Below the pieces are notes generated by a model. The model saw only the letters and a program-made list of their open reading frames with translations, searched no databases and was not told the DNA's origin. Below are positions 18,811-27,499 of a stretch of 64,000 nt of DNA, piece by piece; positions within the stretch are counted from its first letter, which is position 1, and each line of letters opens with the position of its first letter. The translations under genes and the position numbers were made by a program. Origin of the DNA: a virus. The stretch is from the IMG/VR virus record IMGVR_UViG_3300023117_000010, positions 28,174 to 92,173 of that record; one strand, written 5' to 3'.

Positions 18811-19141
18811 CAGACTCTCCAAAGTATATATCCGCTAACTGCTTTGATGCCGCTTCAACATACTGCCCGACAGACACTGTAGTTATACCCATAATTTCAG
18901 CAACATCTTTTTGTTTTTTATCTAAAATAACATTTAAATAAAAAGCCTGTTTCTTTCTTGGACTCAATTCATTAAGACCCATTCCTAAGTCATAAAAAGA
19001 AATTGCAACATTTTGATGTTCAATTACTGTTTCCCCAGTTGACCTAACATACTCTCTAAATTGCATATAGTTTCTATACAATTCTCTCATAACTTTATGC
19101 TTACTAACTGGTTCTATTTTTCTTTTTTTAGACTTTTTCAT
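18803..19141 (-). CDS. sigma-70 region 4-like regulatory protein
   Basis: A 112-residue protein whose C-terminal half (about residues 58-105) matches a sigma factor region 4 helix-turn-helix: LSPRKKQAFYLNVIL, then KQKDVAEIMGITTVSVGQYV. The N-terminus is very basic. Region 2 is absent, so it cannot act as a complete sigma factor alone; it may bind -35-type sites or RNA polymerase, as phage late-transcription factors do. It lies between ruvC and the packaging genes, where replication meets late genes. A GGAG site precedes its ATG. Confidence 0.75.
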   Translation of the reverse strand: MKKSKKRKIEPVSKHKVMRELYRNYMQFREYVRSTGETVIEHQNVAISFYDLGMGLNELSPRKKQAFYLNVILDKKQKDVAEIMGITTVSVGQYVEAASKQLADIYFGESDE

Positions 19142-19673
19142 TACTCTCCTTTACCTCAAAATGAAATCTAGGAAAGTAACTCATGCCAACAGCAATAGCG
19201 TCTGTTTCGTCAAAGGGTATATCAGTTAACTTCCGCCCCTGCACTATTTCAGGGTATTGATCTATAACTAATCGTCTGATAATTGCTTTACTTACTGAAG
19301 AATCTCCAGTTAAAACATTTTTAACTGATCTGGCAGATATATCTATCCACTCTAATTCATCTTCATATGCCATCACCTTACAAACTGCCATAACAGATAG
19401 AACTAATGGGACTTGTGGAGAAACACCAAAATTCCCTTTATTTGAAATTGGAGGAACAATTTCAGATATCACTCTTGTTATATTATTTTCTTCTAACAAG
19501 TCTCCAAACCAGTGGTACATATCATATATACCAGAATTTAAATACTCTTGATACTTTTCTTCTTTCTTTCTCTCTCTAGTTGAGTAGACTCCATGTTTTT
19601 TAATAACAGTACCTTCATCAAAGATACAATACCCGAATCTTTTAAATCCGGGGTCAATCGAAAGTAGTCTCAT
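19128..19673 (-). CDS. ruvC: RuvC-like Holliday junction resolvase
   Basis: A 181-residue RNase H-fold endonuclease. The catalytic acids fit RuvC: Asp7 in LLSIDPG, Glu71 in VISEIVPP, and the paired acids in FDETDAIAVG near residues 150-156. It would resolve branched DNA before packaging. ATG 19673 overlaps the upstream stop (ATGA) and has GGGGAG just upstream; the TTG at 19703 is rejected. It sits beside two PD-(D/E)XK nucleases and RecA, forming a recombination cluster. Confidence 0.85.
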   Translation of the reverse strand: MRLLSIDPGFKRFGYCIFDEGTVIKKHGVYSTRERKKEEKYQEYLNSGIYDMYHWFGDLLEENNITRVISEIVPPISNKGNFGVSPQVPLVLSVMAVCKVMAYEDELEWIDISARSVKNVLTGDSSVSKAIIRRLVIDQYPEIVQGRKLTDIPFDETDAIAVGMSYFPRFHFEVKESNEKV

Positions 19674-20362
19674 TGGCTCCCCTCTGTAATTATTCGTTCC
19701 CAAACTCTAGTCCATTTTGCATATATGTCATCCAAAAGAGACTGATCATATTGAATGCTTATTTCTCTGATATCGTGAGCAGGTAAACCACCTTTACCGG
19801 GAGTTCCACCTTTCCTAATAGCAAGAATAAAAGCCTGATCTATTCCTGTCCAATGCATATAGCAATTTAATTGGGCTGTCCATTTTGCTAATGTTGGAGG
19901 ATAGGGGCCAGTATCAAATTCAATATCGTTCATAGTTTTCATATCCACTATAAACGTTCCTTTGTTTGGGAATTCTGCAATGGTATCTACAGTGCCCTTC
20001 CCTGTCCATCCAGATTCATGATGATATGTATATGTTCTTTCTACATTTTCTGGTTTTGCATAACCCATATCAACAATAATATTTTGATAGTAAGCGTGCC
20101 AGAAATGACCACAATCAAAGACTCTTCTTAATCCTGCTGATATTCTTTTAGACTCTTTTCCTGTAAGCCTTTTGTATAATTCTTCCTCTGAAGCAAAGCA
20201 ATCACCAGAAGGGTGAAAACATTGATCTGGTTCTTTGCGACGATCATTTTCTATTTCAATGATCCATTTGTCAGGGAATTCCCCCTTATTCTGATACATC
20301 TCAATTCTAGAGGCTAAGATACTTCCATCTGACAATTTTTTCATGAGTTTAGTGTCTAACAT
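19670..20362 (-). CDS. PD-(D/E)XK exonuclease (RecB/Cas4-like)
   Basis: A 230-residue nuclease of the PD-(D/E)XK fold. The core is GTVDTIAEF (Asp126) followed by IVDMKTMN (Asp140, Lys142), and then a Gln/Tyr helix (QLNCYMHWTG) as in RecB-type nucleases. Length and motifs match phage exonucleases that work with a recombinase to make 3' single-stranded tails. It lies in the recA-ruvC cluster, sharing short overlaps with its neighbours. No Cys cluster of the Cas4 iron-sulfur type was seen. Confidence 0.8.
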   Translation of the reverse strand: MLDTKLMKKLSDGSILASRIEMYQNKGEFPDKWIIEIENDRRKEPDQCFHPSGDCFASEEELYKRLTGKESKRISAGLRRVFDCGHFWHAYYQNIIVDMGYAKPENVERTYTYHHESGWTGKGTVDTIAEFPNKGTFIVDMKTMNDIEFDTGPYPPTLAKWTAQLNCYMHWTGIDQAFILAIRKGGTPGKGGLPAHDIREISIQYDQSLLDDIYAKWTRVWERIITEGSQ

Positions 20363-20708
20363 CTTCCACCATTTCTAAGTCATCGTGAATTGATCTAACT
20401 ACTAAATCAATCATTTTGCCAGACTCATCTTCAAACCGTATAAACATACATGGCCTCCTGCCTTGTTCTTGCGCTTCTTCAACAATTTTATTCCAAGTCT
20501 CTTTTTTAATAGAAAAAGATTTCTTTTCAGTTGTTTTACATTCAGCAGTATAATTATACGTTTCTATTTCAAAACGAACATCTCCCCGATCTACCCAAGA
20601 AGCCCCGGATGATGGAGAGCGCTTTCCTTTATACATTTTTGCTATATAGTTTTCATGATTTTGCGCTCTAAGCGTTTTTGTTTTACTCAAGATTTTGTCC
20701 CCCATCAT
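20349..20708 (-). CDS. small PD-(D/E)XK endonuclease, Holliday-resolvase-like
   Basis: A 119-residue protein with a compact nuclease core: a GKRSPSSGA loop, then RGDVRFE (Asp43), then AECKTTEKKSFSI (Glu56, Lys58). This order is that of small PD-(D/E)XK nucleases such as Hjc-like resolvases. With RuvC two genes downstream, the phage has two candidate junction-cutting enzymes. It overlaps the upstream gene. Precise substrate is inferred, not shown. Confidence 0.7.
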   Translation of the reverse strand: MMGDKILSKTKTLRAQNHENYIAKMYKGKRSPSSGASWVDRGDVRFEIETYNYTAECKTTEKKSFSIKKETWNKIVEEAQEQGRRPCMFIRFEDESGKMIDLVVRSIHDDLEMVEDVRH

Positions 20709-20877
20709 CTGCCCAATTTAATAGTTGGGTTGGATAATCTTCTGTCCAATACTTGTTTTCTTTTTTATATTCTATTAACATATTATCATAATTTGAGTTT
20801 TTTGTTAAGTTTTTAAAAAATTTTAAAGTATTTTTATTTATTTCTTTTATCTGGCTAGAGTCATAATAATAAATCAT
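20683..20877 (-). CDS. hypothetical protein
   Basis: A 64-residue protein, rich in Lys, Asn and Tyr in the N-terminal two thirds. Its ATG overlaps the recA stop (ATGA) and its end overlaps the next nuclease gene, so it is in the recombination operon. No family recognised. The DNA here is especially AT-rich. Confidence 0.6.
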   Translation of the reverse strand: MIYYYDSSQIKEINKNTLKFFKNLTKNSNYDNMLIEYKKENKYWTEDYPTQLLNWADDGGQNLE

Positions 20878-21872
20878 TTTTCTAAAAAGATTTCTTCTTT
20901 TAGTTTATCTACCTGATCTGGGTTTTCCTTAAAAAACTCAACAACTGCATTTCTGCCCTGAAAAGATTTGTCTGCAATGTCATACCAAGCACCACGCTGA
21001 TTAATAACTCCAGATCTAAGACCAACACTAACAATAGATTCAATTATATCTATGCCAACTTCGTTATCTTCTGTTTTAGTATGATATAAATCCCATTCAG
21101 CGTTTCTCTTTGGAGGACTTACTTTTGATTTTGTCACAGTAGCAACTGGCCTAAACCCAATCTCAACTGGTTCAGTTTCGCCGGGAACTTTTGCCTTCTT
21201 GATTCCCTCGCTCTTCCCCTTCTTAACTTGAATAATTACAGCGCAAGCATGATGAAGGGCGTGACCACCCGGAGCGTGTACAATTGGAAGTCCTTGACGA
21301 TTTGCAGTATCTCTAACTTGGTTTAATAATAGACATACTTTTTTAGTTTCAGCAACGCGAGGAAGTAATTGCTTGACCATCTGAGTAATCAACCCAGATT
21401 GTCCATAAGCCTGCTTTTTCCCATCTTCATCTAATTCTCTTTCTGAAGCCATTGCTCCAATGGAGTCTACTACAACTATGTCTAATGCAGGCTCGTTTGC
21501 AAAGTAAACCGCTTGCTTTGCAGTATCTTCTGCTGACTTGGGGGTGCTAACAATTAATCTGTCAGTATCTACTCCAAAATGTCTAGCAAACACAGGATCA
21601 AAAGAGCCTTCAAGATCTACATAGCCAGCATAGCCACCCTTCTTGTGAACTTCAGCAATAGCCATACATGCCATTACGGATTTACCCACACTTTCTGGGC
21701 CAAATACCATCGTAATACCACCTTTAGGGTATCCACCAATTCCTAATGCATAATCAAGAGAAGGGATACCACTTGAAGAGGCTTCTATGTCCACTTTTTG
21801 ACTCGCAATTCTAACATAGTCTGTTCCAAACTCTTTCGTTGCTTTCTTCAATAATTCTTCAACAGCACTCAC
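20874..21872 (-). CDS. recA: RecA-like recombinase
   Basis: A 332-residue strand-exchange ATPase. Walker A is GPESVGKS at residues 58-65; Walker B is DIVVVDSIGA; NQVRDTANRQG and HAPGGHALHHACAVI correspond to the L2/C-terminal core of RecA. The first-strand IPSLDYALGIGGYPKGGI region is also typical. The start is GTG with GGAGG seven bases upstream, inside the dnaE stop region. It should load on ssDNA generated by the adjacent nuclease. Core residues look intact. Confidence 0.95.
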   Translation of the reverse strand: MSAVEELLKKATKEFGTDYVRIASQKVDIEASSSGIPSLDYALGIGGYPKGGITMVFGPESVGKSVMACMAIAEVHKKGGYAGYVDLEGSFDPVFARHFGVDTDRLIVSTPKSAEDTAKQAVYFANEPALDIVVVDSIGAMASERELDEDGKKQAYGQSGLITQMVKQLLPRVAETKKVCLLLNQVRDTANRQGLPIVHAPGGHALHHACAVIIQVKKGKSEGIKKAKVPGETEPVEIGFRPVATVTKSKVSPPKRNAEWDLYHTKTEDNEVGIDIIESIVSVGLRSGVINQRGAWYDIADKSFQGRNAVVEFFKENPDQVDKLKEEIFLEK

Positions 21873-24800
21873 ACAAGTTCCTCCAAATTAGTAAGATTAA
21901 CTCCACGGTTGGTTGATTTAACGCTTGCAATTACCGGAGTACACTCCTGTAGTATATCAGAAAATGCCAATAGATGTTGCTCAAATACCGCAAACTCCAG
22001 AGTCTGATCACCATATTCTAGAGTAACGAAAGCCATATCTTGCCCCTTTTTTGTTTTTAATTCTCTTATTGATTTAATCTCACCCGCAACAATATAATTG
22101 CCCGGAGTTTTTAACTCACCAAAATCAATAACACATTCTTGCTGAATAACTTCTTTATATTTATCCAAGACTTTAGGTGCATCATTAGTTAAAATGATAC
22201 CAAGTAACTCTTTTTCAAATTCTCTTCTTTCTCTTTTTGAAAGTTGTCTTGTTTCAAGAAAATCAAACGCTCCAGCATTAAACAATGCTTTTGCTTTATT
22301 TGCGCCAAGACGCTGCTTAGGAGAAGGACCATCTACTTCACCGTTCTTCTTTTTAGAAAGAAACTCTTTGTTTTGACTTTCTAACAAAGCAAGCATTTGG
22401 TCATAAGATTCAAATGGACGATTCTCAATTACCCATTCTGCGCCCTTTGATACTCCCTTAATATCTTTTAAACCAAGATAAATCTCTCCGTCAATAATAT
22501 CCGTCTGAAACATAGACTTATTAACATCTGGTGGGTTTACTTTAATACCCATACGTTGTGCTTCCGCGATGAAGCGAGGAACATCATCTCTTGTATCTTC
22601 CTTCCGAATACATGCAAGTAAATATTCAGCAGGATACATATATTTAGTCCAAAGAGTCCAAAGAGTGATAATTCCATACGCAACAGAATGTGCTTTATTA
22701 AAGGCATACTTAGAAAACCCAAGAAGTTCGTTCCACAACTCGTTTGCAGACTTTTCATCCATGTTTTGGATGGCCTTTTCCATGTAACGAGGATAGAACT
22801 CTTCCATTTCTTTTACTTTCTTTTTACCCATAATTCGACGCACATCATCTGCCTCTTCAAGAGTAAAACCCATCTTTGTAAACAAAGAGATTACCTGCTC
22901 TTGATATACAAAAACGCCGTATGTATCTTCAACAATGTCTGCAATAAAGGGATGAAGAACTTCATAATCAGTTCCCCCTCTTCTGTCTATATACATATCA
23001 ACATATCCGGCTCTAAGGGGGCCGGGTCGGTTAAGTGCAACAAGCACAGCGAGGTCTTCAATATTTCGACACTTCATATGAGAAGCAATCCTTTTTGCAA
23101 TACCTCCATCTTCTACTTGGAAAACTCCAATAGTTAGACCACGATCTAGAAGATCCCAAAACTTTTTATTCTCTAGATCTTCGTTATGATGTAACTTCTT
23201 GAAATCCCAATCAACATCATGATTTCTTTTAATTAACATCTGTGCTTCTTTAAGAACAGAAAGATTCTTAAGGGCAAGAAAATCTAATTTCATAAACCCA
23301 AGACTTTCAATTTCATGCATATCGAATTGAGTTGCAATTTCGCCATCTTTGCGACCCGCGCTTTTATCTAATCTAAGAGGACAAATAGCAGCAAGAGGTT
23401 CATCGCCAACAACAAAACCACTAGCATGAACACTGCTGGCAAATATTCGACCATGCAAGTCTCCTGCGAGATTAAATAGATCTGGATACTTTGCAATCCA
23501 GCCTTGTAGTTCGCCAACTTCTACAATATCATCCCAATCAGCCATAAGGCCAGCATCTGTAGTTGTATCAACAATGTTTTTAATTTCTTCAATATCTCTA
23601 ATAGGTATTTCTAGAAATTTACCAACCCTTTCTAGGGCAGACTTACCATGCAACTTCATAACAGTGCCGATATGAGTTACACAATCTTCGCCAAAGGTAT
23701 CACGCATAAATTGCTTGATCTTGTCACGATCTTCAATAGCAAAATCTGTATCAATATCAGGCAGACCACCCTTTTCACGACCTTTATTATAAAAGCGCTC
23801 AAAGATAAGTCCATACTTAATTGGATCAATATCTGTAATCCCAAGAAGATATGCGACAAGGCTGCCGCCTACAGAACCACGACCCGGACCTCTAAGAACA
23901 TCGCTATTTTCAGCATATTCATTAACAAGATGTTCAATCAAAAAGAAATCAGACAGTTCTGCTTCAAAAATAGCGTCAAGTTCTTTTTCAACTCTTTGCA
24001 TGTAAATACTTTCAGTATCTAATTCTGACACCTTCTGATAATAACCTTCTTCTACAAGACCAACCAGTTTTGAAGGACCGTCTTGCCCCCAAGTTGGAAT
24101 TCTTTTTCTTTTCATTGGAAGTTCAACTTCACTCATTTCAGCAATAATATGAGTATTATTAATTGACTCTTCAACCACACTTTTTGGAAGGTAGTTTAAA
24201 GATTCACGAATCCCATCTTCATCCATGATCCACATGCAAGGTGGGTGATTTCTATCTACTTCTGAAATCTTCTTTCTCATTGACATATTGACAAATGCTT
24301 CGTGATTATGATATTGATCACCACAAGCATAATGAGCATCAGTAGCATAGACAAAAGGAATCCCCTTCTTTTGTCCAAGACGTACTAATTCAGTATTTAC
24401 TTCTCTTTGATTATCACTGTCATATGTATGAAGTTCTATGTAAAATTTATCATCAAAAATATTTAAATATTGATCTAATATTGACTCTGCATTTGCTTCT
24501 TCAAGAATGGCAGAAGATACTTTACCGCCCATACAAGCAGAAGTCAGAATAAGCCCCTCTTTGTGTTGTTCAAGAATCTCCCAGTCAACGCGAGGCTTAT
24601 GATAAAACCCCTCAAGGTATGCGCGAGTTGATAGTGTCCAAAGATTATTAACGCCTTCTTGATTATAAGCAAGAATAATCAAATGACTTCTATCATTTTT
24701 TGGACGATTACCTTTAAGATCAGATTTGTGATGATTTAATCTGCTATCTCTAGCCTGATACGACTCAATACCGAGGATTGGCTTTATTCCACGCTCTGTT

Positions 24801-24958
24801 GCTTTTCTATAAAACTCCACATGCCCAGCCACAGTTCCATGATCAGTTAATGCAACAGCGTTAGAACCAATCTCTTGAACACGATCAAGAATTTCTTCTA
24901 CTGTTGCATAACCATCAAAAATAGAATAATGGCTGTGTTGATGAAGTGGTACGGCCAA
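21869..24958 (-). CDS. dnaE: DNA polymerase III alpha subunit
   Basis: A 1029-residue C-family replicative polymerase. The N-terminal PHP domain starts HQHSHYSIFDGY and includes LTDHGT, so its metal ligands look intact. The palm has GPGRGSVGGSLVAYLLG and PDIDTDF, which carries two of the catalytic Asp residues. The finger region VYQEQVI and the C-terminal OB-like region follow. It is slightly shorter than the bacterial enzyme (about 1160). The start is a TTG with AGGAG five bases upstream. No inteins or introns interrupt it. It replaces the host replicase during infection. Confidence 0.97.
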   Translation of the reverse strand: MAVPLHQHSHYSIFDGYATVEEILDRVQEIGSNAVALTDHGTVAGHVEFYRKATERGIKPILGIESYQARDSRLNHHKSDLKGNRPKNDRSHLIILAYNQEGVNNLWTLSTRAYLEGFYHKPRVDWEILEQHKEGLILTSACMGGKVSSAILEEANAESILDQYLNIFDDKFYIELHTYDSDNQREVNTELVRLGQKKGIPFVYATDAHYACGDQYHNHEAFVNMSMRKKISEVDRNHPPCMWIMDEDGIRESLNYLPKSVVEESINNTHIIAEMSEVELPMKRKRIPTWGQDGPSKLVGLVEEGYYQKVSELDTESIYMQRVEKELDAIFEAELSDFFLIEHLVNEYAENSDVLRGPGRGSVGGSLVAYLLGITDIDPIKYGLIFERFYNKGREKGGLPDIDTDFAIEDRDKIKQFMRDTFGEDCVTHIGTVMKLHGKSALERVGKFLEIPIRDIEEIKNIVDTTTDAGLMADWDDIVEVGELQGWIAKYPDLFNLAGDLHGRIFASSVHASGFVVGDEPLAAICPLRLDKSAGRKDGEIATQFDMHEIESLGFMKLDFLALKNLSVLKEAQMLIKRNHDVDWDFKKLHHNEDLENKKFWDLLDRGLTIGVFQVEDGGIAKRIASHMKCRNIEDLAVLVALNRPGPLRAGYVDMYIDRRGGTDYEVLHPFIADIVEDTYGVFVYQEQVISLFTKMGFTLEEADDVRRIMGKKKVKEMEEFYPRYMEKAIQNMDEKSANELWNELLGFSKYAFNKAHSVAYGIITLWTLWTKYMYPAEYLLACIRKEDTRDDVPRFIAEAQRMGIKVNPPDVNKSMFQTDIIDGEIYLGLKDIKGVSKGAEWVIENRPFESYDQMLALLESQNKEFLSKKKNGEVDGPSPKQRLGANKAKALFNAGAFDFLETRQLSKRERREFEKELLGIILTNDAPKVLDKYKEVIQQECVIDFGELKTPGNYIVAGEIKSIRELKTKKGQDMAFVTLEYGDQTLEFAVFEQHLLAFSDILQECTPVIASVKSTNRGVNLTNLEELV

Positions 24959-24966
24959 GTTTTCTC

Positions 24967-25509
24967 CTAGATATTAGTTATTGGGATTGGATCACCTTGA
25001 CTCTTGCGAGCCTCTTTAGCAAGTTTATCACAATAATCGTTTAACTTATCACCACTATGGGCTTTTACTTTTATAAACTCAACATCGTTTATATTCAACA
25101 AATAAATTAACTCTTTCCAAAGAACGGCATTTGGTGTAGCCAATCCATTTCTTTTAACCCAATTATTTTTTTCCCAGTCTTTCCACCAAGAATTTTTAAG
25201 GGTGTTAATCATATAAGCAGAATCAGAGTAAAGTTCTATTTGACACTTTTGATTTACAAGAGACTTTATGCCCTCAATTGCTGCTTTAAGTTCCATGCTG
25301 TTATTTGTAGCACCAATCTCATAGCCATAGTTTTGGTTAATAAAGCCTTCTTCGCCTAAAATAATATAAGCCCAACCACCTTCATTGGTAACATGCGAAG
25401 AAGAACCGTCTGTATATAAATAGTAGAGGGGGAGGTCTTGCCTCCCCCTCTTTTTGTTTTTACTTTGCTGCTGCTTGTCGCTTAATCCGTTCGAAAGCAG
25501 ATTCTGCAT
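24967..25509 (-). CDS. rnhA: ribonuclease H (type 1)
   Basis: Cuts RNA in RNA-DNA hybrids, for example Okazaki primers. With ATG 25509 as residue 1, the catalytic acids are Asp34 (YTDGSS), Glu73 (NSMELKA), Asp96 (YSDSAY) and the final Asp in NDYCDKLAKEA, preceded by the KAHSG loop. The start is uncertain: no ATG, GTG or TTG lies between the ssDNA-binding protein stop and the domain, so the first start inside the upstream gene (25509) is chosen, giving a basic 25-residue N-terminal extension. A strong hairpin (25425-25451) lies within that extension. Frame is open further to 25551. Confidence 0.85.
   Translation of the reverse strand: MQNLLSNGLSDKQQQSKNKKRGRQDLPLYYLYTDGSSSHVTNEGGWAYIILGEEGFINQNYGYEIGATNNSMELKAAIEGIKSLVNQKCQIELYSDSAYMINTLKNSWWKDWEKNNWVKRNGLATPNAVLWKELIYLLNINDVEFIKVKAHSGDKLNDYCDKLAKEARKSQGDPIPITNI
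25425..25451. other. strong GC-rich hairpin at ssb/rnhA junction
   Basis: An 11-bp perfect inverted repeat with a five-base loop, in an AT-rich context. On the plus strand it is followed by a T-rich run and looks like a textbook rho-independent terminator, but no plus-strand gene precedes it. On the minus strand it lies just after the ssDNA-binding-protein stop and inside the RNase H coding frame. Confidence 0.7.
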
Positions 25510-26311
25510 CCTCTTCTGCTTCTGCGTTTTCCTTCTTGCGGATTGGACCACTATTATTCTCTTCCTTGTTTACATACATTTGCTTTTGAGTTTGCCAAAG
25601 GTCTTCGTTTCCAAGATACATCTCATACCTCTCCTTAGAACCAAGTCCTTCAAGAATCTCATTAATTGAGGGAATGTTTATATCACGATAGTCAATCAAT
25701 TCTGCCTTATCAACTTCATACCCATGATAAGTTGTTGACTGATCTGCTCCTTCACGAATGATCTTCCAAGGATTGGCAGTAATAGGGCCAATCTGATCAC
25801 TGTGGCTAGTGAACTGCTGCCAGAAGTTTTGAGCAGCCTGAAATACAACGACGTACTCAGGGAAAAAGATTTCTGTACCATCCTTAGTAGTATACTCATT
25901 TCCACGAATGTTAAAAGAAGCAATATCTGAAATTCTTTTAGTTGACGCAGATGAATCGTATACAGGATCAAGCAATACCGCTACAGCAGCAAAATTTTCC
26001 TTCGGAACGTGACCAATCTTGTCACAAAGAATACAGGAACCATCTCCATCATCCCAAGCATCCATCTTGCGACAGGCAAAATCACGATAACCCGTCTTTG
26101 TTTCTCCATTCTGTTCCCAAGAAACCTTCACATAACGGTGAAGGCTCACTAGAGGCACTTCATCAATATCAGTAAAAAATTGAAGGAAAGCCTCTTCTCC
26201 ATCCTTAAGGGAAAGGAAGGGAACAAAGTCAGTTGCACGATGGGTTCTTGCACCACCGCCACCTTGACTCTTCTGCTTAATCAAATCACTACCTGTTTTA
26301 AATGTCGGCAT
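25460..26311 (-). CDS. ssDNA-binding protein, gp32-like
   Basis: A 283-residue protein with the layout of T4 gp32-type ssDNA-binding proteins: a Gly-rich N-terminus, a beta-rich OB region with an embedded zinc site (Cys80, then Cys93 and Cys96 in SCILCDK, with His58 or His101 as possible fourth ligands), and a charged C-terminal segment rich in Glu and Lys. Its position next to primase, RNase H and polymerase supports this. The gene has its own extended -10 promoter. Assignment is from layout and zinc motif, not from a specific signature. Confidence 0.7.
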   Translation of the reverse strand: MPTFKTGSDLIKQKSQGGGGARTHRATDFVPFLSLKDGEEAFLQFFTDIDEVPLVSLHRYVKVSWEQNGETKTGYRDFACRKMDAWDDGDGSCILCDKIGHVPKENFAAVAVLLDPVYDSSASTKRISDIASFNIRGNEYTTKDGTEIFFPEYVVVFQAAQNFWQQFTSHSDQIGPITANPWKIIREGADQSTTYHGYEVDKAELIDYRDINIPSINEILEGLGSKERYEMYLGNEDLWQTQKQMYVNKEENNSGPIRKKENAEAEEDAESAFERIKRQAAAK

Positions 26312-26354
26312 TATGTCTCACTTTCTTTCGTGTTTTTGACTTGCCATAAAACAT

Positions 26355-26363
26355 ATTATATCA
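26355..26363 (-). promoter_or_regulatory. extended -10 promoter upstream of ssb-like gene
   Basis: The minus strand reads TGATATAAT here, an extended -10 in the gap before the ssDNA-binding-protein ATG. No convincing -35 is seen. The same nine bases recur at other intergenic sites in the window. Confidence 0.55.
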
Positions 26364-26366
26364 AAT

Positions 26367-26522
26367 TTATTCTTTATTTTCATTTAATTCTTTATTAAGT
26401 TCTTCTTTTTCTTCCTTAGTCAATTGATCATAATTTACTTTACCAACTCTTCTAAAGTAATTTTGAACTTTTTCAGTTTTGACTGTAAGAGATTCAGAAT
26501 TTGTAAACTTTGTAAAAGCCAT
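26367..26522 (-). CDS. small hypothetical protein
   Basis: A 51-residue, Lys/Glu-rich protein starting at an ATG that forms a TAATG junction with the primase stop; the open frame upstream inside primase is a shadow. Predicted mostly helical C-terminally (KEEKEELNKELNENKE). It lies between primase and the ssDNA-binding protein. Unrecognised. Confidence 0.6.
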   Translation of the reverse strand: MAFTKFTNSESLTVKTEKVQNYFRRVGKVNYDQLTKEEKEELNKELNENKE

Positions 26523-27499
26523 TATTTCCTCCAGTGGACGTAATATTCTGCTTTGTTCAAATACTTCTCCCACTCATCGTAGGGGATATCAGCAGGGTCG
26601 CCCTTCGGTACTTCAACAGGAGGGACTATATAAACTTCGCAATAGTCCTTCAGATAATTAAGTGCCGTTAAAGTGGCTTTTGCTCCTGCTTCATCGTTAT
26701 CAAACCATAAAAATATATTCTTATAGTCCCACAACAAAGACATTTGCTCTTCTGTTATTGAAGCCCCAAAAGTGGCTACAACATTATGATAACCAACACC
26801 CCACATTATTGCAGCCGTCTTTGGTGACTCAACAACAATTATATAATCTGTATCATTATTGCATTTACAATCTTTATGATAAAGGGTAGTTGCCTTTGGA
26901 AAATCAAGAGTATTTATATACTTTGCTCTTTTTGTTCCGCTCAAATCTCTCGTTTGCCAACCGACAATTTGATTATTAACCATATGAGGGAAAATAACAC
27001 CGTCTTGCTTTTCATCATAGGTAATCATAAAATGCTCTATTGCCTCGTCTGTTAAACCTTGGGTATACATCCACGGATGCTTTTTATTTTCGTGTGATAT
27101 TTTATAAAAAGGAAGTTCTCTTTTCCCAATAGTTTTTCTTGGAGGCTCTTCTTCTAAAACTCTAGCAAGAAGTTCTTCTTTATCCCAATCATCATCAAGT
27201 ATATTAAAATAATTAGATTCAATCCATTTTTCCGATTCATCATAAGAATCGAATCCTTTGATTTGATAAACCATATTAACAATGTTTCCACCGCCACATG
27301 CAAAACAGTGGTACAAACCATACTTATTAGAAGTTGGATTAATGTTTATACTAAAACTTGGATTACTATCATCATGAAAAGGACAACGGCACCATAGTTC
27401 GCCGCGAGAGTCTTCATAAAACTCTTCGTCAGGAAGGATATCTTTAACAATATTTTCTACCGGGATTTTATTCCGATGCTCTTGAAACAACCGGGCCAT
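26522..27499 (-). CDS. dnaG: DnaG-type DNA primase
   Basis: Synthesises RNA primers for replication. The N-terminal CHC2-type zinc finger is complete: Cys39, His42, Cys65 and Cys68 (CPFH ... CFAC). The Toprim domain follows with the VVESPKTAAI glutamate motif and WFDNDEAGA as the DxD motif. At 325 residues it is shorter than bacterial DnaG and lacks a helicase-binding C-terminal domain, as in many phages. Its start overlaps the end of the helicase gene, consistent with coupled expression. Confidence 0.92.
   Translation of the reverse strand: MARLFQEHRNKIPVENIVKDILPDEEFYEDSRGELWCRCPFHDDSNPSFSININPTSNKYGLYHCFACGGGNIVNMVYQIKGFDSYDESEKWIESNYFNILDDDWDKEELLARVLEEEPPRKTIGKRELPFYKISHENKKHPWMYTQGLTDEAIEHFMITYDEKQDGVIFPHMVNNQIVGWQTRDLSGTKRAKYINTLDFPKATTLYHKDCKCNNDTDYIIVVESPKTAAIMWGVGYHNVVATFGASITEEQMSLLWDYKNIFLWFDNDEAGAKATLTALNYLKDYCEVYIVPPVEVPKGDPADIPYDEWEKYLNKAEYYVHWRK

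Noticed and set aside
20874-21872. RecA-like protein as a KaiC-type or Rad51 protein
   Set aside because: The L2 and C-terminal core motifs follow bacterial RecA.
21869-24958. Intein or intron in the polymerase gene
   Set aside because: Motif order and spacing are continuous and no insertion with splicing residues is seen; the same holds for terL and nrdJ.
25440-25560. Programmed frameshift joining the ssDNA-binding protein to RNase H
   Set aside because: The RNase H frame is +1 relative to ssb, and no slippery sequence for -1 or +1 slippage was found before the stop; internal initiation is simpler.
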